Shown one piece after another: positions 5,507 through 8,694 of a DNA stretch of 8,694 nt (positions are counted from its first letter, which is position 1; every line of letters starts with the position of its first letter). Origin of the DNA: an uncultured Rhodospirillales bacterium (GTDB taxonomy: Bacteria > Pseudomonadota > Alphaproteobacteria > RF32 > CAG-239). The notes under the pieces were generated by a model. That model did no database searches and was not told the DNA's origin. It was given only the letters and a program-made list of their open reading frames with translations. The translations under genes and the position numbers were made by a program. The stretch spans positions 1 to 8,694 of the forward strand of contig CADBMA010000046.1 in NCBI GenBank assembly GCA_902795665.1, given 5' to 3'.

Positions 5507-8500
5507 ATGGAAAAGAGCCAATTCTTAGAATTAATGAGTTCTCATTATATTACTGCTAATGCTGAACTGAAAAAGATGACTACCGAAGAATTTATGCAGC
5601 TATATAACGATATAGACAAAACAAAATCTTTGGAAGAAAGAGGACAAGATTCTTTTCAACTTGCTTTGGAATATTGCAAAAACGAAAGACTGAGCCGTAT
5701 AAACGGTATGCGAGGAAGCATTGATAAATTAAGTACCGATGCGCTTAATGAGCTTAAATCTCTACTTGGCGATGATTTGACACAAAGTTTTTCATCCGAA
5801 ATTGATGGGTTGAACAGCTTGAATGAGGCAATAAAAGCTCGAGAAGAGGCTATTGCCAATGAAGAAAATAACAACCCTGATTCAATAGTTATTGAACAAG
5901 AAGGATATAGAGATTCTGAACCAGAATATACGCCTGAATTACAACCTGAAACTCCTGATGAAAAGATTGACCGTTATTTATATTATAGATATAATTATAC
6001 ATATATAGATCCAAATTCACCTCAATGGGATGAGAAAATGGGTGAGATGCCTCTTAGTAGACCTCCTGCTGCTGAAATACAAGAAGCATATTATCTTGAA
6101 TGGAAAGATGACTATATCTATAACTACAGCGAAATTGATGAAAGATTAAACGCCTTACTCAAAGAAAAAGAAGAGCACGACCTCCGCGAAGAATATGGAA
6201 TTGATGCCGTATCTTCGGATATGCAAAAACGCAATGCAGACAATATTGAAAAACTGATCAAAATTAACGATGAAAAGCTTTTCAATAGCCACGAATTTGA
6301 TGAAATTAAGCATGTTTTGGACGCAATGAAGATTCAAGGCGATCTGAATGTATTCGGTCGTTCAAAAGTCGACCAAGATGAAGATATAGAGCTTTTCTTG
6401 GAACAAGTTCGCCAGCAAACCGAATTTAAGTTAATTAACAACTCGAAAAACGGCGTAACTGAAGATTTGTACAAAAATGCATACGCCGATGAGTTACAAA
6501 GAAGCATTGTTGAATTGTCTGCCGCGGACAGCATCAGCAAAGGAAAGACATCAAAAAATGATTTTGAGAGTATGTTCCACAATCTTAGCATTGTTGCAAA
6601 AAGCGGCAAAAAAATAAATATCAACCAAGAAAGCTTGATCGGTTGGCAGGCAAGCAAGCAAAGCAGCCTGAAAAAAGGCATTGACTTAAGCCAAGCCAAA
6701 CAAAAGTTGCAGATTTTTAAGGCTAAAGTTGATAATTTTGATGAAAAGCTAAGTGATAAATATGGCAACAAATATAAAACTCTCAAAAATTTGACCAAAA
6801 CTGCCGGTTGGTCGGCTGCATACGGCATTGGCGCAGGCTTTGGACCTGCAGGACTGGCCGCTGTTGCAACCGCACGTCTTGCCGTATCTACCAGAGATAT
6901 GGTTAAGGACTATAAAGTTCAAAAGACCAAAGCTGCCACTAATGGAGAAAAATTGTCTTTCGGCAAATATTTAGCAAACAACAAGGCACGCGCTGCCGGA
7001 TTGGTATTGACTGCCACTGGAGGCATATTCGGAGTTGCCAATGTCGGAGATGTCGCCACGATCGCCAGAAGCAGCGCAGGCGCACTTTTGGCCGCAGGCG
7101 TTACTTCAAAAAGCGCAATCCAAGCATATAAAACAACCAAAGGCACCAAAAAAGACAAATGGAAAGCCGCCGGAAAAGTTGTCGGAACATCGGTATTAAG
7201 TTTTGCAGCGGGTTGGGCGACCGGAAAAGCCACCGGAGACATTATTTCTGATCTGCCTTCCAGCGCTGCGGCTGCAGAATATACACCTCCTACCCAAGAA
7301 AGCCCCTCATACAACGAAGGAGTGCAGCCAACCGAAGAATTGCAAACGCAAGATTCAACCCTTGTACAAGAAGGGCAAGAAGCTGTGCCATATGCTGAAC
7401 AGTTTAAGTTTGATAATCTTAGCGAACAGCAACAAGGAGCCATTGAGCTGGTTGCAAAAATGGATCTTCGCGAACTGAACGACGCTCTGGGGTTGGAGGG
7501 TGGCGAGCGCTTTAGCACCACAGCACAGGCATTGTCTGCTTTGCAAGACGGCGAACACCCTGAAATGGTAGAAAAAGCCGTGCAATTTACAGAACAACGC
7601 GTACATAGCTGGGAAGGCGCGGACGGCAAGTGGCACCACGATTTTAAAGATGCTGAAGGACTCAAATCTGCTGCTGATATTCATAAGGGCGCCCAAGAAT
7701 GGCAAGCTGCGCGCGAATCGTCACCGCAAGTAGAAGAGCCGGCAACGGTTGTCACTCCGGAGCCGCCTCATCGCGACAATTTTGATTTGTCTGCCCTTAC
7801 TCCTCAATATGATGTTGATGAAAATCGCGGAGTGATTGATTTTCAGGGGCACGGAAAAATATCGTACGAAATGAGCTATCAGCAGCCTCATTTATCCGGA
7901 ACGGAATTTGAAAATGCTGTCGCTCACGGAGAAGGGTTTGCTTATTATAACAGCGATGTTAAAGCTGATAGCGAAATTGCCGATGCCTTTTTCGACCAAA
8001 TTAAACCGGAAAATACCGGTGAGGCTGACGCAGAAGCCGGATATTATCAATATAAAAATTGGCACACCGGTGATAGAAAGTTTTTGGAAGATATGGCAAT
8101 GAAAGACGCTCAAGACCTGACCGCTCAACACGCTATATACCAATCACTCCAAGCTCAGGATCGTCCTTTGACTGATTTGGAAAATAAGTTTGTGGAGAAC
8201 CATTGGCAAAACATGGAAAAAGCCGGCTTGACACATATGCTTTGCAGCAATGAACAAGGCATGGAAAGTCAAGAAACAATTGTCGTACCCAAATTTTCTG
8301 TAGTACGCACTGAACTTGAAGATACTCAGGAAACGGAGGTAAATAGATACGAGACACCATCGCAGGAAGCTCCATCAAAAGGTGAAGTTCCGGCAAGCAC
8401 ATCGGAAAAAACCTCTGTGCCTAACAACAATGGTGTTGCCGATGAAAAAAGTACTGTCGGTGAAAAATTGAAAACCACCGGTTTCAAATCAGATGAGGCT

Positions 8501-8694
8501 CAAAGTATTGCCGATAAAATACGAGCAGGTCGTGGTGGCACCACTGAGACGTTAGTAACGACCAGCCCGAACATCATGAGTGAAAGGGGAGGATATAGTA
8601 ATGGCACCTCTGAGACGTTAGTAACGACCAGCCCGAACATCATGAGTGAAAGGGGAGGAGATGGTAATGGCACTTCTGAGACGTTAGTAACGAC
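5507..8694 (+). CDS. Giant unrecognised protein: charged N-terminal part, hydrophobic Gly/Ala core, C-terminal tandem repeats; 3' end missing
   Basis: One frame stays open for 1062 codons and runs off the right edge. I recognise no family. There is no signal peptide. Residues 1-120 and about 210-430 are Lys/Glu-rich and probably helical or coiled coil. Residues 125-210 are acidic, Pro- and Tyr-rich, with tyrosine clusters at 157-166 and 195-207. Residues 434-458, 496-532 and 556-572 are Gly/Ala-rich hydrophobic stretches separated by Lys-rich linkers; they could form membrane-inserting or glycine-zipper helices. A Pro/Glu/Gln-rich linker (about 580-630) leads to a soluble, acidic region, and residue 1011 begins 22-residue tandem repeats. 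The gene has its own promoter and ribosome-binding site and diverges from the flagellar-type operon. Size, repeats and hydrophobic core would fit a secreted, surface or host-interaction protein, but no function can be assigned. The frame is certain from its length and codon pattern. Confidence 0.85.
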   Translation, partial: MEKSQFLELMSSHYITANAELKKMTTEEFMQLYNDIDKTKSLEERGQDSFQLALEYCKNERLSRINGMRGSIDKLSTDALNELKSLLGDDLTQSFSSEIDGLNSLNEAIKAREEAIANEENNNPDSIVIEQEGYRDSEPEYTPELQPETPDEKIDRYLYYRYNYTYIDPNSPQWDEKMGEMPLSRPPAAEIQEAYYLEWKDDYIYNYSEIDERLNALLKEKEEHDLREEYGIDAVSSDMQKRNADNIEKLIKINDEKLFNSHEFDEIKHVLDAMKIQGDLNVFGRSKVDQDEDIELFLEQVRQQTEFKLINNSKNGVTEDLYKNAYADELQRSIVELSAADSISKGKTSKNDFESMFHNLSIVAKSGKKININQESLIGWQASKQSSLKKGIDLSQAKQKLQIFKAKVDNFDEKLSDKYGNKYKTLKNLTKTAGWSAAYGIGAGFGPAGLAAVATARLAVSTRDMVKDYKVQKTKAATNGEKLSFGKYLANNKARAAGLVLTATGGIFGVANVGDVATIARSSAGALLAAGVTSKSAIQAYKTTKGTKKDKWKAAGKVVGTSVLSFAAGWATGKATGDIISDLPSSAAAAEYTPPTQESPSYNEGVQPTEELQTQDSTLVQEGQEAVPYAEQFKFDNLSEQQQGAIELVAKMDLRELNDALGLEGGERFSTTAQALSALQDGEHPEMVEKAVQFTEQRVHSWEGADGKWHHDFKDAEGLKSAADIHKGAQEWQAARESSPQVEEPATVVTPEPPHRDNFDLSALTPQYDVDENRGVIDFQGHGKISYEMSYQQPHLSGTEFENAVAHGEGFAYYNSDVKADSEIADAFFDQIKPENTGEADAEAGYYQYKNWHTGDRKFLEDMAMKDAQDLTAQHAIYQSLQAQDRPLTDLENKFVENHWQNMEKAGLTHMLCSNEQGMESQETIVVPKFSVVRTELEDTQETEVNRYETPSQEAPSKGEVPASTSEKTSVPNNNGVADEKSTVGEKLKTTGFKSDEAQSIADKIRAGRGGTTETLVTTSPNIMSERGGYSNGTSETLVTTSPNIMSERGGDGNGTSETLVT
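8537..8694 (+). repeat. 66-bp in-frame tandem repeats (2 full units, third cut by the window edge)
   Basis: Units start at 8537, 8603 and 8669, exactly 66 bp (22 codons) apart. The consensus peptide starts GTSETLVTTSPN and continues IMSERGGDGN. Units 1 and 2 differ at three bases, which change T to S and Y-S to D-G near the unit edges. The visible 26 bases of unit 3 differ from unit 2 by one silent change. Unit 2 has 34 G+C of 66, richer than most of the gene. Such near identity points to recent expansion or ongoing homogenisation, and the array probably continues past the window. Confidence 0.95.

Noticed and set aside
5918..5932. EPIYA-like effector motif (EPEYT, residues 138-142 of the giant protein)
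   Set aside because: The third and fifth positions do not match the EPIYA consensus, and there is only one copy.
6919..7665. 248-codon open frame on the minus strand, rich in Ser, Ala and Cys
   Set aside because: It lies opposite the long plus-strand gene, has a composition expected of an antisense shadow, and shows no ribosome-binding site or recognisable motif.
8537..8694. CRISPR-like array at the right end
   Set aside because: The whole 66-bp unit is conserved with no variable spacers, the period is a multiple of three, and the reading frame continues through it, so these are coding repeats.

Overview
The window is about 8.7 kb of fairly AT-rich bacterial DNA. It reads best as an uncultured or host-associated alphaproteobacterium. 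The reasons are the fliG-fliH-fliN order followed by flhF and flhG, the alphaproteobacterial style of the FlhG Walker A (KTWF) and FlhF (DTxxxNP) sequences, and the YmdB-type phosphoesterase. The lineage is inferred and was not tested by any search.

Layout. (1) Bases 2-589, plus strand: the 3' part of a TIGR00282/YmdB-family metallophosphoesterase that starts outside the window. (2) Bases 600-5285, minus strand: one tightly packed operon of six genes, read from right to left. They are a membrane-anchored FliG, FliH, FliN, an FlhF-like GTPase, an FlhG-like ATPase, and a J-domain/transmembrane/SH3-like protein. Every junction overlaps or is separated by only 3 nt, so the genes are very probably co-translated. 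(3) Bases 5286-5506: a 221-bp divergent control region. It has a good sigma70-type promoter for the rightward gene, a 7-bp-arm inverted repeat between its -35 and -10, and a 12-bp perfect palindrome just upstream of the leftward operon. (4) Bases 5507-8694, plus strand: one uninterrupted reading frame of at least 1062 codons that runs off the right edge. It encodes an unrecognised protein with a charged, helical N-terminal part, a Gly/Ala-rich hydrophobic core and nearly identical 22-residue tandem repeats, in which the window ends.

How the genes may work together. FliG, FliN and FliH are switch and export-side parts of the flagellar base; FlhF and FlhG set flagellar position and number. The operon contains no fliF, fliM, fliI, export gate, rod, hook or filament gene. 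The FliG protein has lost its FliF-binding N domain and carries two transmembrane helices instead. The simplest reading is a reduced or repurposed flagellar C-ring/positioning module that attaches to the membrane by itself. A flagellum with the remaining genes elsewhere in the genome cannot be excluded. The divergent giant repeat protein shares the control region and may belong to the same system, but that link rests only on position.
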